Part shown: positions 10,875 through 21,230 of the stretch, in pieces
How positions within the stretch are numbered: position 1 is the first letter of the stretch
Layout of the letters: each line of letters opens with the position of its first letter
Made by a program: the position numbers and the translations under genes
Notes under the pieces: generated by a model
What the model saw: the letters and a program-made list of their open reading frames with translations, nothing else
Databases searched by the model: none
What the model was told of the DNA's origin: nothing
NCBI GenBank assembly: GCA_037953745.1
Contig: JBAKBP010013138.1
Location: 1 to 64,000, forward strand
Origin: Lithodes maja
Lineage: Eukaryota > Arthropoda > Malacostraca > Decapoda > Lithodidae
Reading direction: 5' to 3'
DNA: 64,000 bases

Positions 10875-11254
10875 GTTTATTCAAGTACATTGGAGTTTGT
10901 AATTGACGATTAATGTTAAACACGGGGTGTTACTTATTATTATTCATTTCAGATGGCGTGGTTGGCGGTAAGAAGAATGAAGGCGGCATTTGGTCTACCA
11001 CACGTCTTTCCTCAGCTGGACAAAATCGCTTACTGTTGGCCAGCAAAAAAGGGGGAACGTTGTAAAGCACCGAAGGCCTCCGTCGAACGCTGTCAATCAC
11101 GCAGCAGCTCCAAACCCTCCTCCTATCTTGTCTCTCTCCCGCCTGACAACTCTTTCGACTGATCCAGAAGAACAAGCACAATATCAACAACAAGAAGAGA
11201 AAACGAGCGGAAATAAGGCTGTCGTCGGTTCCGGACACAGGCAAAAACATAATG
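10875..11254 (+). other. Unassigned segment with an acceptor-like site; no recognised gene
   Basis: A pyrimidine-rich TTCATTTCAG precedes ATGG at 10953, followed by a short open frame to 11162 (about 69 codons; Lys/Arg/Ser/Pro-rich). I recognise no domain. It could be a decayed exon or chance. A glutamine-rich frame in another phase (about 11160-11265) is also unassigned. Confidence 0.2.
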
Positions 11255-11256
11255 TA

Positions 11257-12203
11257 CAGTCGGCCTAATAAGTGTTGTCTTGGCACCAATTATAGGCGCG
11301 TTTTCGCGAGCTTTTTATGGGCCTGGGTCGACCTGGGTGTACCCAGGTTGACCCAGGCCTGTTTCTGTTTTCGCGATTTTGAGACTGGTCTGACCTAAAG
11401 ATCGAGAAAATTGAGCCTGACTTTACCCAGGCTGGAATACGGCCCTCTGATTGGCCAAGATATTTCAATATGGCTGCTCCAATAAATAGGCACTGATAGA
11501 GGATTTTCTACCTTTGTTTTTCTCTATTCTGAATTTTAATATTGGCATGCGAAAAAATATTAAAATACATGCAATATGAGATAATTCAACAATATATCAA
11601 TGTGTTAGACAAGGACAAGGTATATTCCCTTAAAAACAATATTAACTCCCCTAAATAAATCCTAGATTCCCACTAAAACTTCTAAGACCGCATGAAGGCC
11701 TACTGGGCAAAAAATCCAAGATCTTGTGAAAAAAGCCAAGCATTTGCATTACTGGGGACGAGCTCTTCACCTTGCCCGACATTTTCCGCCATATTGTTTG
11801 TTGTCATAAATTACGTCAGCATCACCCAGGTCAACCCAGCCCAACTCGGCCCCCAGGGCTGACTTTACCCAGGTATACCCAGTCCCAGATGACGTCACTG
11901 GCACGCGAAAACATCCACTGGGACTGGGTCGACCCTGGTACACCTAGGTACACGAACTCGTGAAAACTGAGCTGACCCAGGTATACCTGGGTGTACCTAC
12001 GTTTATTGTCTCGCGAAAACGCATCTTATGTTTTGATTAATAATTGGTATCAGCAATATCTACACATGATTTCTTCTTTTTTGAGTGAGATATACCAACA
12101 TGTTCCTACACTTACCCACCCTTTCAACATCTGACAGACATTAATACAGCACAGGCCGAACCAAACGTAATGACAGCTGAGACATTAATTATTAGCGCCA
12201 CCG
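11257..12203. mobile_element. Tc1/mariner-type MITE (TA target), interrupted by a second MITE
   Basis: It is flanked by TA at 11255-11256 and 12204-12205. The left end begins CAGTCGGCCTAATAAGTG; the right end is the inverted form, ATTATTAGCGCCACCG. An uninterrupted copy lies at 47376-47586. Alignment to that copy places 11294-12025 as an insertion inside the left part. No transposase is encoded. TA flanks and CAGT ends are typical of IS630/Tc1/mariner derivatives; the family assignment is inference. Confidence 0.75.
11294..12025. mobile_element. Nested long-TIR MITE with CCTGGGT-rich ends
   Basis: The inverted termini are AGGCGCGTTTTCGCGAG on the left and CTCGCGAAAACGCATC on the right. Just inside each end are repeats of the type CCTGGGT..ACC (with GTACCCAGG). 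It sits between TAT/TTAT flanks (11290-11293 and 12026-12029) that occur once in the uninterrupted host copy near 47410, so a 3-4 bp target duplication is likely. The interior (about 11440-11800) is unremarkable AT-rich DNA. No coding capacity seen. Confidence 0.75.
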
Positions 12204-12205
12204 TA

Positions 12206-12489
12206 CTTATTATCAGCGTGTTGTTGGGAATACCCATTAATTAAGATGAATATTGGTGGTAATAAACTCATATTATACAAAGATAGAAGGCTAATCACCA
12301 TCATTATACCCAATGATCATATATACCCCCCATATAGCCCACTGCACATCATGTTGCCCGAGAACAGCCCCTTACGCAGCCCCTCCCCCCCCCCCCCACC
12401 CCCAAATGAACTAAACTGAACTACTAGATATATTTATCAATCAGAAAATATCACATAAAAATCTATGGGAGAAGCACTGTCATTCTTGC
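12206..12489. other. AT-rich spacer with a polyC tract; no gene seen
   Basis: A stretch near 12285-12325 containing CCCAATGATCATATA resembles sequence just right of the 27-bp array (near 9779-9800), so it is probably an old shared repeat fragment. A C-run lies at about 12386-12399. Nothing coding is supported. Confidence 0.4.
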
Positions 12490-14498
12490 TTAACCCTCCG
12501 ACCCCGGCTAGGGAATATCGTGACTGTACTTTGTGTCCGGGGGTTTTCAGGAATTTTGGTCCCTGTTGATTCACATGTTACTCCTGAAATACATTACACA
12601 AAGTTATAAAAAAAACAGAAAAATGTAGCACAAACCTTCATGTGTAGAATGCCGTTGAGTAGAGGTCTCTAGCCCAAGTGATTGCATAATGGTGAGCGCG
12701 GGAAGTGGAGTGATTTTTATGCGTGAAAATCATCCCGCGTTCGGATGCGTCGCCTTTGCCCAGGCCCCGGCTTGGCTAACCTACTGTTTTCTTAGCCACT
12801 CGTCGCGCAAAACCTTTTACCTCCCGGAGGCGATTTTATGTATTGATAGTGATGTTATTATAGTTATTTGGAGTCCAATTATATAAAATATGTTTATTAG
12901 GCTATGATTGTAACAAATATTTCACATTTTCACTCGATACCGTAGTTTTTATGAGTAATTGAGGTAGGTTATTGTTATATTAGGCACTGATTATTCGTTA
13001 TCACAGGTGTTTATTATACTTTGGCCATCTAATATTATGTCATGTGTCACTTTCACTTAGTTATATGCTTTGTAAACGTTTTATATACAATTTATTGTGT
13101 CTTTTTTCACTTATTTATATATGTTTTCATAATACATGACTTTTTTATCACAATACACCTGTACATTGTTTTATTTCCACTTGTTGCCTATATACATACA
13201 TATTGTCAGTCTTTGGTACTTTCACTATGATTATTAGTTAGTACTCCTGCTTGCTGTGGTATTCAGCAAAGCACGGTATAGTACATAGTGACACCTGGCA
13301 CTCCACACACTGCATGGTGGTCTTTTTGTGCTTCCTCGGCCTCACCTGGCTGTTCCAGCAGACATGGCACCGCCTTCTGCTAATGGTGACTCCATCTCGT
13401 TCCAGAGGCAGGTAACCGAGCTTGTGCACATTTAGATACTGTGCACACTGCAGGCGGTCCTGAACGGGGCGCCCAGGTTGTGCCACTGCCCTCTGTGGAG
13501 CTAGAGCGGGGGCAGCACGCCCACGAACTTTGGCGGCGCGCACCCTAGGGCGGCCAGGAGCGCGACGGCGCCCAGGCCCAGCCCGGCGGCCAGCCCGGCG
13601 GCCAGGGCGGCCAGGAGCACGACGGCCCTGGGCAAAGCGTCTGGGTTGAGGGTCGTCGATGTCCATAAAGTCGTCGTCATCGTCGTTGTCGTCAGAGCCG
13701 TCATCTTGCCCTGACGGTGGACCCAGGTAATCATGGCCAGAGTCATCTGTGAGGTGCCCTTCTTCTTCAGAGCCCCCCTCATAATCTCGCGGGGAACGAA
13801 TGATGCGTGGGCGGCGTGTAGGTCGGCGAGGTGGGGAAGGAGTGGGTAAATAGGCCGAAAGTGGGGGGTCCTCAACCCTAGGGAGTGCTGGTGGTGGTGG
13901 GGAAGAATGGCGGGAGCCTGGGGCAACTTGGGTGGCGTGGGTAGATAAGGAAGACAATGGCGGGTCAACCTCAGCCTCCCGCTCAGCCTCACTATCATCA
14001 CTTTCATCGTCATGGTCAAATCCACTAAAAAAGGCGTATCTTTCATGGATTTCGTCTAGATCGTCAAAATCTTCACTATAGTGAGACTGATAAGACTCGG
14101 AGCTATCACTACCCAACTCATCAACACTATTTTGGCCTTCACCACGTTCATAACTCCTCAAAGCTATCTCAATACCTCCGGGAGTCAACGCATCTTGTAC
14201 GTGCCTTTGCGTTAGGGCGCGACGAACATGGGCAGGCGTCGAAGGGAGCGTAGAATCGGACACAAGGGAATAACTTTTTGGGCTAGTATCCATGTTGGCG
14301 GCAGGGTAGAGACTGTTTTGGTGGCGTACATGCTGTCTGGTGGCGTCGCCTAGCGACGCCTGGTGACCACGGAGCGAAATTTTTACGCGCGCCATTCGAA
14401 AGCACACACGCAAGCAATGGTACAGTGTTGTACCACCCGGGTTCCTCGGGCCAAAAAAAAATGGTACACACGTGTACCACCCGGGGTCGAAGGGTTAA
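12490..14498 (-). mobile_element. piggyBac-like element with TTAA target duplication
   Basis: TTAA lies at both ends (12490-12493 and 14495-14498). The terminal inverted repeats are TTAACCCTCCGACCCCGG on the left and CCGGGGTCGAAGGGTTAA on the right, one mismatch apart. Just inside the right end are two imperfect copies of a GGTACA..GTACCACCCGGG motif, possibly subterminal transposase-binding repeats. TTAA duplication plus ends beginning CCC is the classic piggyBac signature. The internal gene is on the minus strand. The total is about 2.0 kb, shorter than autonomous copies because the catalytic core is missing. Confidence 0.88.
13238..14413 (-). CDS. piggyBac transposase-derived protein lacking the DDE catalytic core
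   Basis: This is an uninterrupted 391-codon frame inside the element at 12490-14498. The start is uncertain: Met1 (14413), Met7 or Met41 (14293, followed by DTSPKSYSL). The N-terminal half is acidic (a DSSESYQSHYSEDFDDLDE-type tract), as in piggyBac N-termini. Later come a Pro-rich segment, a second acidic run (DDNDDDDDFMDIDD), then a basic stretch with GRP cores resembling AT-hooks (RRAPGRPGRR, RRRAPGRPRVR). The last 45 residues form a cysteine-rich domain of the piggyBac C-terminal type: CHVC, CVEC, CTIPC, then FAEYH. The roughly 350-residue DDD transposase core that normally separates these parts is absent. The product would be expected to keep DNA binding without catalysis, perhaps acting on element ends. 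Family assignment is from the C-terminal Cys pattern and element termini; function is inference. Confidence 0.7.
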   Translation of the reverse strand: MRVCFRMARVKISLRGHQASLGDATRQHVRHQNSLYPAANMDTSPKSYSLVSDSTLPSTPAHVRRALTQRHVQDALTPGGIEIALRSYERGEGQNSVDELGSDSSESYQSHYSEDFDDLDEIHERYAFFSGFDHDDESDDSEAEREAEVDPPLSSLSTHATQVAPGSRHSSPPPPALPRVEDPPLSAYLPTPSPPRRPTRRPRIIRSPRDYEGGSEEEGHLTDDSGHDYLGPPSGQDDGSDDNDDDDDFMDIDDPQPRRFAQGRRAPGRPGRRAGRRAGPGRRRAPGRPRVRAAKVRGRAAPALAPQRAVAQPGRPVQDRLQCAQYLNVHKLGYLPLERDGVTISRRRCHVCWNSQVRPRKHKKTTMQCVECQVSLCTIPCFAEYHSKQEY

Positions 14499-14878
14499 CC
14501 AGCCAATATCGCCTCAGGCAGTAATGTGACGTCAGACAAAACTTTCGATATTCAGCCAATCAGAAGCGAGCAACTTTTTCAGGGGGTCTAGAATTCATAC
14601 GCTATGGCCTCTAGGGTGGACGGGTGTGGTTCATCCTACTCGTGACATAACTGACTCAGCTCTCGTGGGGTTCGGACCGTCGGAAACAGTGTCCGACGCT
14701 CCGAACCCCACGAGAGCTGAGCCAGTGACGTCACGAGTAGGATGAACGCCACCTGTCCACCCCAGAAGCCATAGCTATGAATTCTACACCCCTTTAAAAA
14801 GTTGCTAGCGTCTGATTGGCTGAACATTGAAAGTTTTGTCTGACGTCACACACTGCCGAGGCGATATTTTCTGGTTAA
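14495..14878. mobile_element. 384-bp foldback MITE with TTAA ends
   Basis: Two arms of about 190 bp are inverted copies of each other (by eye near 88-90% identical) and meet near 14688 with almost no spacer. The outer ends are TTAACCAG at 14495 and CTGGTTAA ending at 14878. It shares its left TTAA with the right end of the piggyBac-like element, so the two abut at a single target site. Both arms contain TGACGTCA-type motifs. No coding capacity; any transcript would form a long hairpin. Confidence 0.85.
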
Positions 14879-15250
14879 ACAAGAAGGATTGTGGTGCACC
14901 CGTAGATTTATATCTACTATATTTATCTATTGTCAGACAGCTTGATCCTCGAAGGGATGGACACAAATGAATCGCCTCCATGCACCTATGTCAACCGGCG
15001 CCCCTCCTTCCACCTAATTATAATTCCATTATCATAACTAACATACATCTCAAATATGGGTACATAAGAAAAGAAAACGGGAACCTACAGAAAGCCGATT
15101 GGCCCATACAAGGCAGATTCCTTTCACACCCAACCCATTTGATATATGCTTCTATAACGTGTACCAAAACTATTGTAGATATTATGGAAATAAAAACTGA
15201 CAATTGTATCTTTTTTTATCATTGAACCCATTATAATGTTTGGCTATAGT
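14879..15250. other. AT-rich spacer, no gene recognised
   Basis: Short frames of 61-81 codons occur on both strands with no recognisable motifs. Nothing is supported here. Confidence 0.4.
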
Positions 15251-15254
15251 GTAC

Positions 15255-15440
15255 AAATTAACCCCTTAAGGATTATGATGAGTTTTGATAGTATAATCTG
15301 GCTATGATTTTATTTAGATTAGCAAGGGTGTATGTAAGTTAGATGGTTGGTTAAGATAGTCTCTACCCTTTAAATTCCCACAGACCCTTCCGAAGCTAGA
15401 TAATATCGTCTAATGATAGCCAGAATAAACTGTCAAATAA
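15255..15440. mobile_element. Diverged copy of the TTAACCCC MITE family
   Basis: It starts TTAACCCCTTAAGG and ends with ATATCGTCTAATGATAGCC near 15405-15423, matching the inner end motif of the element at 18985-20700 and of 9820-10335. The arms are imperfect and the boundaries approximate. Confidence 0.5.
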
Positions 15441-15649
15441 AAAAAAAAATACAAGAAAAAAAAGACATACGATCAATATTTATTTATTTATAATACAATA
15501 TATTGTTTTAAAATACAATAATTACTGATGAAAATACAATAACGATATACAATACCATCTTTATTGATATGAAATAGATATACACATAAAATATATGATA
15601 AAGCCTAATACATTGCTATGGAAATGAACATACAAAATTATAATACAAA

Positions 15650-16223
15650 GGTGATAGATAGATAGATATACAGACAGATAGATAGATAGATAGATACATA
15701 AATAGATAGATAGATAGATAGATAGATAGATTGATAAATAGATAGATAGATATACAGACAGATAGATAGATAGATATATAGATAGATAGATAAATAGATA
15801 GATAGATATACAGACAGATAGATAGATAGATAAATAAATAGATAGACAGATAAATGGATAGATAGATATATAGACAGATAGATAAATAGATAGATAGAGA
15901 GATAGATATACAGACAGATAGATAGATAGATAGATATACAGACAGACAGATAGATAGATAGATAGAGAGAGAGGGGGTGTGGTGGTGGTGGAGGTAGGGG
16001 GGTAGGCTTGTCAGTTTTAGCGAGGTGAGGCAGCTGAGAGACACATATATAGATATACAGACAGACAGATAGATAGATAGATAGATAGATATACAGACAG
16101 ACAGATAGATAGATAGAGAGAGAGGGGGTGTGGTGGTGGTGGAGGTAGGGGGGTAGGCTTGTCAGTTTTAGCGAGGTGAGGCAGCTGAGAGACACATATA
16201 TAGATATACTATATTATTATTAT

Positions 16224-16263
<40 letters not shown>

Positions 16264-16690
16264 CAGACAGACAGATAGATAGATAGATAGATAGATATAC
16301 AGACAGACAGATAGATAGATAGTCATAGATATACAGACAGATAGATAGATAGATATACAGACAGACAGATAGATAGATAGTCATAGATATACAGACAGAT
16401 AGATAGATAGATATACAGACAGACAGATAGATAGATATAGAGAGAGGGGGTGTGGTGGTGGAGGTAGGGGGGTAGGCTTGTCAGTTTTAGCGAGGTGAGG
16501 CAGCTGAGAGACAGATATATAGATATACAGACAGACAGATAGATAGATAGATAGATATACAGACAGACAGATAGATAGATAGATAGATACATAGATATAC
16601 AGACAGACAGATAGATAGATATAGAGAGAGGGGGTGTGGTGGTGGAGGTAGGGGGGTAGGCTTGTCAGTTTTAGCGAGGTGAGGCAGCTG
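15650..16690. repeat. (GATA)n/(CAGA)n microsatellite with an interspersed 70-bp G-rich block
   Basis: GATA/GATAGACA tetranucleotide runs are broken by four copies of a block beginning AGAGGGGGTGTGGTGG and ending GAGGCAGCTGAGA (near 15968, 16123, 16443, 16628). A (TTA)n stretch lies at about 16205-16262. Minus-strand frames reading YLSIYLSVCL are translations of the repeat and are not genes. Confidence 0.95.
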
Positions 16691-16699
16691 AGACACAGA

Positions 16700-16907
16700 T
16701 CATCACACTCCTCTTATATCACACAATTATAATCAAGTATAGTCAGATAAAATAATCACGTTCAAATATATATAAAGCCTTTACATCTACGGAAATGGAT
16801 ACAAAAACAGTGGGAACCAACTTTTGAGCCCAACTGTATCTATAAATTCAAGCCAAGCTACTGCATAATAAATCATACTAATTATTCAAGCATAGTATGT
16901 GTGCTTC

Positions 16908-16944
<37 letters not shown>

Positions 16945-17200
16945 ACCAAACTTTTGATACCAACTGTATCGGCAAATTTCTCGGCTAGGAATCGTGGAAA
17001 TCGATACGAGAAAATCCTCAAATTTGCCCTGGGGGCATTTAGGAAAAGTGGCACCGTCGCACTACCAAAAATCATTGAATTATCGCATATACAGGCATTC
17101 AATCAACATTCCACATATGTAGTTGAATTCAGCGCAACAAATTACATAGTCTACGTATCTTATTTTTTATCAGAAACGGCTTATTAATTATATATTAATA
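16700..17200. other. AT-rich spacer with a 33-bp polyA tract
   Basis: A homopolymer A run lies at about 16909-16941. The segments on either side share ACTTTTGA..CCAACTGTATC (near 16829 and 16952), so the A-run sits in a small duplicated repeat, perhaps an old polyadenylated insertion. A frame crossing it encodes polylysine and is not considered real. Confidence 0.5.
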
Positions 17201-17431
17201 ATTTTCGTGGCCAGGTTTGGAGATGTGGCACCACTGTAAAGGTTGCCAAGTATGCAGTTGTGATTTGGTGAGTACTTTTCACCGCCCTTGCCATTTGATT
17301 TCCAGCCATCGACCTGACAACAAGTAAGTCCAATATTCCCCCTTATATTCTACATTTTTAGCCGCTTTTATGAGTTTAATTTAGTGAAGTGCCGTTATTT
17401 CCGATGTTCGTGACTTTGCGCCAGGTGCCTA

Positions 17432-18134
17432 ATCAGTGTTTTCGTAAAGTTTCGTGTATTATCAGTATATTTAAGGAAAGTTAATGGTGAAAGCCGGCGG
17501 GTTGAGCAAACAATATGGCGACCGAGTGAAAACCTAGGAAGCCGGCAGGTTTTAACTTCCGGGGGCAATTATCGTCTGCATAACTCATTAATTATATTAA
17601 ATACCGGATAATTACAGGCTTAAGGTTAAAGAAAGTCATAATATAGAAGCATTTTTTATTTTATTTGGTCAGATTACATAAACATAGCTGCAAATATGAC
17701 GATGGTTAGAGACAGGCCTTCGAATATTTCCCCCTATTAAACTCAATTATGCCTTATATAAATCGATATGTAGAGTAAATATTAATATACATACTTTCAA
17801 TAATGGTAATTTAACAAACAAGGCAACGATTTGGAGCTAGTTAATAGATCGGTCAACCTCCGCGCCATTTTGGTACCCATTGGGGTCATTATCCTCTTTA
17901 TAAGTCTTTTTAATCACATTCTGATCAGTGTTTTCGTAATGTTTCGTGTATTCTCGGTATATTTAAAGAAAGTTAAGGTGAAAGCCGGCGGGTTGAGCAA
18001 ACAATATGGCGGCCGAGTGGAAACCTAGGAAGCAGACAGGTTTTCACTTCCGGGGGCAATTATCGTCTGCATAACTCATTATTATATTAAATACCGGATA
18101 ATTGCAAGTTTAAGGTTAAAGAAAGTCATAATAT
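17432..18134. repeat. Direct duplication (17432-17644 and 17924-18134) with promoter-like motifs
   Basis: Two copies of about 212 bp, roughly 90% identical, are spaced 492 bp apart in the same orientation. Each contains CAATATGGCGRCCGAGTG (YY1-like AATATGGCG) and ACTTCCGGGGGCAA (an ETS-like CTTCCGG). This pairing is common in CpG-type housekeeping promoters, but it may equally be the conserved part of a repeat. No downstream coding exon is recognised. Confidence 0.6.
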
Positions 18135-18520
18135 TTGGTAAAATTCTAGTTTCACGTACACAGCGACAAAAGGGAGGTGCCGTTGTAAAGGCATAGCTTC
18201 CCGACCAACTATGAAGATCAGAGAAATTGCTGGGTAAAAGACGTACTATAATGATAATAAACTACATTAACGAAATTAGCCTAACCTAACAACCTTACCT
18301 AACCTAACCTAGTATTATGTAATAGCTATGGTGCCGCATATGGGGAGAAAATATATATTTTTTTACAGTAGGTATAATTCCTTATAATGCATTTCCGCCG
18401 CTTTGGACATGTATAGGAATTAAGTATGGTATAATGACAACTCTAAAGTAGCCATAGAAATTTATGAGTATGCTGTGAAAGCGAAACTAGAATTAAACCT
18501 AATATTTACCTAGTTTTTAT
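18135..18520. other. MITE-like segment with a TTAGG-type interstitial motif
   Basis: The ends carry inverted AATTCTAGTTTC motifs (near 18141 and 18484-18495). A 45-bp stretch at 18275-18319, rich in CCTAA/TTAGG pentamers, recurs as an exact reverse complement at 40548-40592, so it belongs to a dispersed repeat and is not a telomere. Confidence 0.45.
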
Positions 18521-18984
18521 TTAATTTAAGATTATACACTTAGCACCAAACCCGATGATCGACGTAGGCCTATGATTATTTGTTCACAATTAGCATACTA
18601 CAATATTGCATAAATGGTCATATTCATTGTTTTATTCACAAGTTATTTAGGAATATTTACGAAATAGTGAGTTAGGACTACTTGATCCACTTATAAGCAT
18701 ATGCGATCATTAATAACATATCTTCGTATAGTTAACCCTCTCCAACATATGACGCCATTTTGAGCCTATTGGGGATACTTTAAAGCCTTTGTTACCATCA
18801 GGGGTATTTAGAAACTTTAAATTTAGTTACTTCAACCTCTGCAGTTGTCTTTGAGTTAGCTGTGGGCAGAAAACTAATTTTGGAAAGGTAATTATAAGTG
18901 AGAGAACTCTATTTCTTATTGCTAATCTGGCAACCTCTGCATCATAAATGCGTGAAAGGGTTACTAAATGATTTATTGTATCAC
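18521..18984. other. Spacer containing a dispersed repeat also present near 25.2 kb
   Basis: About 18733-18900 (TTAACCCTCTCC..., CTTCAACCTCTGCAGTTGTC) matches 25180-25340 in the opposite orientation. No gene seen. Confidence 0.45.
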
Positions 18985-20700
18985 TTAACCCCTTCTGTAC
19001 CGGCGACGTCTTTCTAATTATATTCTAGCTATATTTAGACGATTATGTGCAGTTTAAGAAGGATCTGTCTTAGTTAAAAGGGTTAAGCGAGATAGTTCCG
19101 AAGCCTGTTAATTGCTGGAGGCCCTTTATAAACCGAGTACAATCGTCTAATAGTAGCCACAATAAAGTTAATAGGACGGCACCGGTACAGAAGGGGTTAA
19201 TAGTAGCCACAATAAAGTTAATAGGACGGCACCGGTACAGAAGGGGTTAATAGTAGCCACAATAAAGTTAATAGGACGGCACCGGTACAGAAGGGGTTAA
19301 TAGTAGCCACAATAAAGTTAATAGGACGGCACCGGTACAGAAGGGGTTAATAGTAGCCACAATAAAGTTAATAGGACGGCACCGGTACAGAAGGGGTTAA
19401 TAGTAGCCACAATAAAGTTAATAGGACGGCACCGGTACAGAAGGGGTTAATAGTAGCCACAATAAAGTTAATAGGACGGCACCGGTACAGAAGGGGTTAA
19501 TAGTAGCCACAATAAAGTTAATAGGACGGCACCGGTACAGAAGGGGTTAATAGTAGCCACAATAAAGTTAATAGGACGGCACCGGTACAGAAGGGGTTAA
19601 TAGTAGCCACAATAAAGTTAATAGGACGGCACCGGTACAGAAGGGGTTAATAGTAGCCACAATAAAGTTAATAGGACGGCACCGGTACAGAAGGGGTTAA
19701 TAGTAGCCACAATAAAGTTAATAGGACGGCACCGGTACAGAAGGGGTTAATAGTAGCCACAATAAAGTTAATAGGACGGCACCGGTACAGAAGGGGTTAA
19801 TAGTAGCCACAATAAAGTTAATAGGACGGCACCGGTACAGAAGGGGTTAATAGTAGCCACAATAAAGTTAATAGGACGGCACCGGTACAGAAGGGGTTAA
19901 TAGTAGCCACAATAAAGTTAATAGGACGGCACCGGTACAGAAGGGGTTAATAGTAGCCACAATAAAGTTAATAGGACGGCACCGGTACAGAAGGGGTTAA
20001 TAGTAGCCACAATAAAGTTAATAGGACGGCACCGGTACAGAAGGGGTTAATAGTAGCCACAATAAAGTTAATAGGACGGCACCGGTACAGAAGGGGTTAA
20101 TAGTAGCCACAATAAAGTTAATAGGACGGCACCGGTACAGAAGGGGTTAATAGTAGCCACAATAAAGTTAATAGGACGGCACCGGTACAGAAGGGGTTAA
20201 TAGTAGCCACAATAAAGTTAATAGGACGGCACCGGTACAGAAGGGGTTAATAGTAGCCACAATAAAGTTAATAGGACGGCACCGGAACAGAAGGGGTTAA
20301 TAGTAGCCACAATAAAGTTAATAGGACGGCACCGGTACAGAAGGGGTTAATAGTAGCCACAATAAAGTTAATAGGACGGCACCGGTACAGAAGGGGTTAA
20401 TAGTAGCCACAATAAAGTTAATAGGACGGCACCGGTACAGAAGGGGTTAATAGTAGCCACAATAAAGTTAATAGGACGGCACCGGTACAGAAGGGGTTAA
20501 TAGTAGCCACAATAAAGTTAATAGGACGGCACCGGTACAGAAGGGGTTAATAGTAGCCACAATAAAGTTAATAGGACGGCACCGGTACAGAAGGGGTTAA
20601 TAGTAGCCACAATAAAGTTAATAGGACGGCACCGGTACAGAAGGGGTTAATAGTAGCCACAATAAAGTTAATAGGAGGGCACCGGAACAGAAGGGGTTAA
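18985..20700. mobile_element. TTAACCCC MITE whose right terminus is expanded into a tandem array
   Basis: The left end is TTAACCCCTTCTGTACCGG (18985-19003). The right end, reversed, has the same sequence. The inner ends TTTAGACGATTATG (19037-19050) and ACAATCGTCTAATAG (19139-19153) are also inverted. The true MITE body is therefore only about 215 bp (18985-19200); the rest is 30 further copies of its last 50 bp. TTAA at both edges and ends starting CCC suggest a piggyBac-type non-autonomous element. Confidence 0.8.
19151..20700 (+). repeat. 50-bp tandem array, exactly 31 copies, derived from the MITE terminal inverted repeat
   Basis: The unit begins TAGTAGCCACAATAAAG and ends GTACAGAAGGGGTTAA. 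Copies appear identical except for an ACCGGAACAG variant near 20281 and two changes in the final unit (GGAGGGC, CGGAACAG). The array ends at the last base of the element (TTAA, 20700) with no partial unit. The homogeneity implies very recent amplification or an assembly effect. Every unit ends in TTAA, so the array is also a ladder of 31 potential TTAA target sites and transposon ends. Confidence 0.97.
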
Positions 20701-20852
20701 TCACATGGCAGGTTATATTATTAAAAGAATAAGGCCAGATTAATTTTGCACCTGGCGGAAAATTCCATTCCTTTGCCGGTAATTTACCAATGCCTAGCGC
20801 CAAACTATGACCAGTTGTGGATCTGTGTACTATTAATACAAAGTTCTCATTA

Positions 20853-21230
20853 TTAAGGGGGTCACAGGATTTTTTCTTTCTCCTTTTCTCTTTCCCTGGC
20901 TTGTATCCATTTGGCCCCATTCAGCCAACTGTTTCAAGAAGTTTATCCCCATCCAGGTGTCTATTTCTTCCTGGCGAGCGATAGCGAGCCAGCATTGTAT
21001 GGAGAAATCCGGCTTCGCCGGAGAAATTTTTCTATCGAAAAATGTACAAATTTAGCTTGCTGTCAAAACAAAAATATATACTGGCTCGCTACCGCTCGCC
21101 AGGAAAATATTAACACCTGCATGGGGGTAAACTTCTTAAAACAGTAGGCTGAATGGGGCCGAATGGATAAAAGCCAAAGAGAGCGGGAGAGAAAGATAAA
21201 ACAAAAAAGCCGGTGACCCCCCCCCCCTAA
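20853..21230. mobile_element. TTAA foldback MITE, family A (copy 1)
   Basis: The ends are TTAAGGGGGTCACAGG on the left and CCGGTGACCCC...CTAA on the right. The interior has paired inverted blocks: GGCCCCATTCAGCC / GGCTGAATGGGGCC and CTGGCGAGCG.TAGCGAGCC / GGCTCGCTACCGCTCGCCAG, around a TTTTTCTATCGAAAAATG palindrome. It shares the core with family B. The sister copy is at 27559-27932. Non-coding. Confidence 0.8.

Noticed and set aside
15616..16700. Frames rich in YLSIYLSVCLYI suggesting a membrane protein
   Set aside because: Direct translation of (GATA)n/(GACA)n microsatellite on the minus strand.
16897..17187. Polylysine-starting frame
   Set aside because: Starts in a polyA tract next to a small duplicated repeat; no conserved motif.
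18275..18319. Interstitial telomere (TTAGG)n
   Set aside because: Only a few irregular pentamers, and an identical inverse copy at 40548-40592 shows it is part of a dispersed repeat.
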